Assembly (NCBI GenBank): GCA_031258265.1
Contig: JAIRNB010000099.1
Location: 1 to 14,774, forward strand
DNA length: 14,774 nt
Reading direction: 5' to 3'
From: Treponema sp.
GTDB taxonomy: Bacteria; Spirochaetota; Spirochaetia; Treponematales; Breznakiellaceae
Shown: piece by piece, positions 13,474-14,774 of the stretch
Numbering within the stretch: the stretch's first letter is position 1
Layout of the letters: the number at the start of each line of letters is the position of its first letter
Position numbers and translations under genes: made by a program
The notes under the pieces: generated by a model
The model's input: only the letters and a program-made list of their open reading frames with translations
What the model was told of the DNA's origin: nothing
Database searches by the model: none

Positions 13474-14508
13474 CTACTTTGCCCGGGACAGGGTTACCGC
13501 GGCGGTAGTAACGATGTCCGCCACGGAGGCTCCCCTGGAAAGATCGCTGATAGGTTTAGCGAAACCCTGGAGGAAAGGACCGTAGGCTTCCGCCTTACCC
13601 AGGCGCTGAACCAGTTTATAGCCGATATTCCCCGCCCCCAGGTCCGGGAACACCAGGGTATTCACCTTTCCCCTTACGGGGCTGCCGGGGGCCTTTTTAT
13701 CGGTTACGCCGGGGACCAGGGCGGCATCGGCCTGGAGTTCGCCGTCAAAGACAAAATCCACGTTCTGCCCTTTAAGAAGTTCTACCGCTTTTTGCACCTT
13801 GGCTACATTAGCGTGGGCCGCGGAACCCTTGGTGGAAAAGGACAACAGGGCCACCACCGGGTCCCGGCCCAGAAATTCCCGGCAGGAAAGGGCGGCGCTC
13901 CGGGCAATGTCGGCAAGCTGTTCCGCCGTGGGGTCCGGCACCACCGCGCAGTCGCTGAAAATAAGGGAACCCCCGCAGCCCCAGGCCGGGTCCAGACCGG
14001 TCATCACAAAACAGGAGGACGCGGTTTTCAGCCCCGGCAGGGTTCCGATGATGCCGAGACCCGCCCGCAGCACATCGCCGGTGGTATTCTCCGCCCCCGC
14101 CACACTGGCATCCGCATCACCCAGGCGGACCATCATGGCCCCCCAGCGCAGGGGATCGGCAATATCCGCCTTTGCCTTTTCCAGGCTTATCGGTTCCAGA
14201 ACCACGCCGCCCTTGGCTTTTTTTGCCTCCTCCCTGGCGTGGACCAGCTCGTAATAGGATTGGGCATAACTGTCCCATCGGGGGGAAAGTTCCGGATGTA
14301 CCACCCCGACCCCCGTAAGGTCCACCCCCTCTTTCGCGGCGATGGTATCAATCTCCGATTGTTTCCCGATAAGGGTTACCGATGCCGCAAGTTCTTCATC
14401 AACGATAATCCGGGCCGCCTTAACGGTCCGGGGATCGGTCCCCTCGGGAAGTACCAGCCTCTTCTGCGCCGATTTAGCCTTAGCCTTCATTGCTTCTACA
14501 AAGTCCAT
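13474..14508 (-). CDS. pta: Phosphate acetyltransferase
   Basis: A 344-residue single-domain phosphotransacetylase, which converts acetyl-CoA and phosphate to acetyl phosphate and CoA in the cytoplasm; with acetate kinase (not in this window) it makes ATP and acetate. Family marks are LVLPEGTDPRTVKAA (18-32), GAENTTGDVLRAGLGIIG (138-155), FSTKGSA (224-230), VFDGELQADAA (253-263) and FPDLGAGNIGYKLVQRLG (287-304). The catalytic set known from the Methanosarcina enzyme appears as Ser324, Arg325 (DLSRG) and Asp331. The length is typical of the short Pta class. The start at 14508 is chosen because AGGAGG lies 4 bases upstream; the frame stays open to an ATG at 14601, but those 31 Pro/Arg-rich residues are not family-like and cover the promoter and a leader hairpin. 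Acetate is a main product of termite-gut treponemes. Confidence 0.96.
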   Translation of the reverse strand: MDFVEAMKAKAKSAQKRLVLPEGTDPRTVKAARIIVDEELAASVTLIGKQSEIDTIAAKEGVDLTGVGVVHPELSPRWDSYAQSYYELVHAREEAKKAKGGVVLEPISLEKAKADIADPLRWGAMMVRLGDADASVAGAENTTGDVLRAGLGIIGTLPGLKTASSCFVMTGLDPAWGCGGSLIFSDCAVVPDPTAEQLADIARSAALSCREFLGRDPVVALLSFSTKGSAAHANVAKVQKAVELLKGQNVDFVFDGELQADAALVPGVTDKKAPGSPVRGKVNTLVFPDLGAGNIGYKLVQRLGKAEAYGPFLQGFAKPISDLSRGASVADIVTTAAVTLSRAK

Positions 14509-14527
14509 ATAGCCTCCTCTGTGGCCG

Positions 14528-14543
14528 CCCCTGGGAACAGGGG
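14528..14543 (-). other. Small hairpin in the pta leader
   Basis: CCCCTG (14528-14533) and CAGGGG (14538-14543) form a perfect 6-bp stem with a 4-base loop, about 10 bases upstream of the pta ribosome binding site. Confidence 0.35.
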
Positions 14544-14551
14544 GATATTTT

Positions 14552-14580
14552 ATCTTAGTCTTTGCCGGACGCCGGGGCAA
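14552..14580 (-). promoter_or_regulatory. Possible pta promoter
   Basis: On the minus strand TTGCCC (14580-14575), a 17-base spacer and TAAGAT (14557-14552) match four of six bases at each box. The predicted leader is about 35-40 bases. Confidence 0.35.
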
Positions 14581-14623
14581 GGGCGGGTATTGCCAGGGCA
14601 TCGGCGTTTACCTTTTTGTTTGT

Positions 14624-14774
14624 TTATGGGCGCATTTTTGCGGGTCAGGCCCGCAAAAACCGGGCTATCCGCTTCAATTCCTCGACTTTACCTACGGTAA
14701 AGCCTCCGGTATTTCCGCTTCTATCCCTTGCGCGAGAAAGCAGCCGAAGGCTGTATATCAACAAATGCGGCACC
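14624..14774 (-). repeat. Right, inverted copy of the ~150-bp repeat
   Basis: The reverse complement of this stretch matches 451-602 at about 90% identity with one indel; the copy is cut by the window end. It keeps all three hairpins: the TTTTTGCGGG/CCCGCAAAAA stem at 14635-14659, CTTTACC/GGTAAAG near 14689-14703, and CAGCC-GAA-GGCTG near 14741-14753. Confidence 0.85.

Noticed and set aside
14509..14601. N-terminal extension of pta by 31 residues
   Set aside because: Pro/Arg-rich, not family-like, covers promoter and leader hairpin, whereas the start at 14508 has AGGAGG at the right distance.
13792..14700. 302-codon plus-strand frame opposite pta
   Set aside because: Shadow of a confidently identified phosphate acetyltransferase.

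Overview
The window looks like the chromosome of a termite-gut-type treponeme (Treponema primitia / T. azotonutricium kind). The strongest reason is a full-length gene for the treponemal cytoplasmic filament protein CfpA. It is followed by a gene for an uncharacterised protein and a pyruvate phosphate dikinase-like gene, an order I recall from Treponema pallidum (about TP0748-TP0746; from memory). Moderate GC, strong GGAGG ribosome binding sites, relaxed lipoboxes and phosphotransacetylase (acetate metabolism) fit this. The species call is an inference.

Layout. (1) 1-700 is non-coding apart from the first codons of an IS630-type transposase at the left edge (minus strand). It holds a dense mosaic of palindromes and a 100-bp-periodic repeat. 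About 150 bp of this mosaic (451-602) returns in inverted orientation at the right edge (14624-14774). (2) 718-6623, plus strand: cfpA, an intergenic intrinsic terminator, a 340-aa protein whose C-terminus I read as an HPr-like domain, then a PPDK-family protein with intact phosphohistidine and PEP domains but a deviant ATP-grasp domain. (3) 6658-12395, minus strand, convergent with the above: a carbohydrate-uptake operon, transcribed permease (LplB type), permease (LplC/YtcP type), solute-binding lipoprotein (LplA type), GH31 alpha-glycosidase. No ATPase gene is present, as is common for this transporter type. Upstream lies a control region with a TTGACA promoter, a palindrome overlapping its -35 box, a second possible promoter, and a run of 19 G (C on the coding strand) that is a candidate length-variable switch. 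(4) 12704-14508, minus strand: a 189-aa unrecognised protein with its own promoter and structured leader, and upstream of it pta.

The sugar operon would bring in an oligosaccharide and cleave it in the cytoplasm. Pta converts acetyl-CoA to acetyl phosphate, and PPDK works at the PEP/pyruvate node, so the window is coherent for a sugar-fermenting or acetogenic spirochete. The main points for follow-up are the HPr-like/PPDK-like gene pair, the G19 tract in front of the sugar operon, the inverted flanking repeats with a compensatory base-pair change, and two long hairpins capped by UUCG tetraloops.
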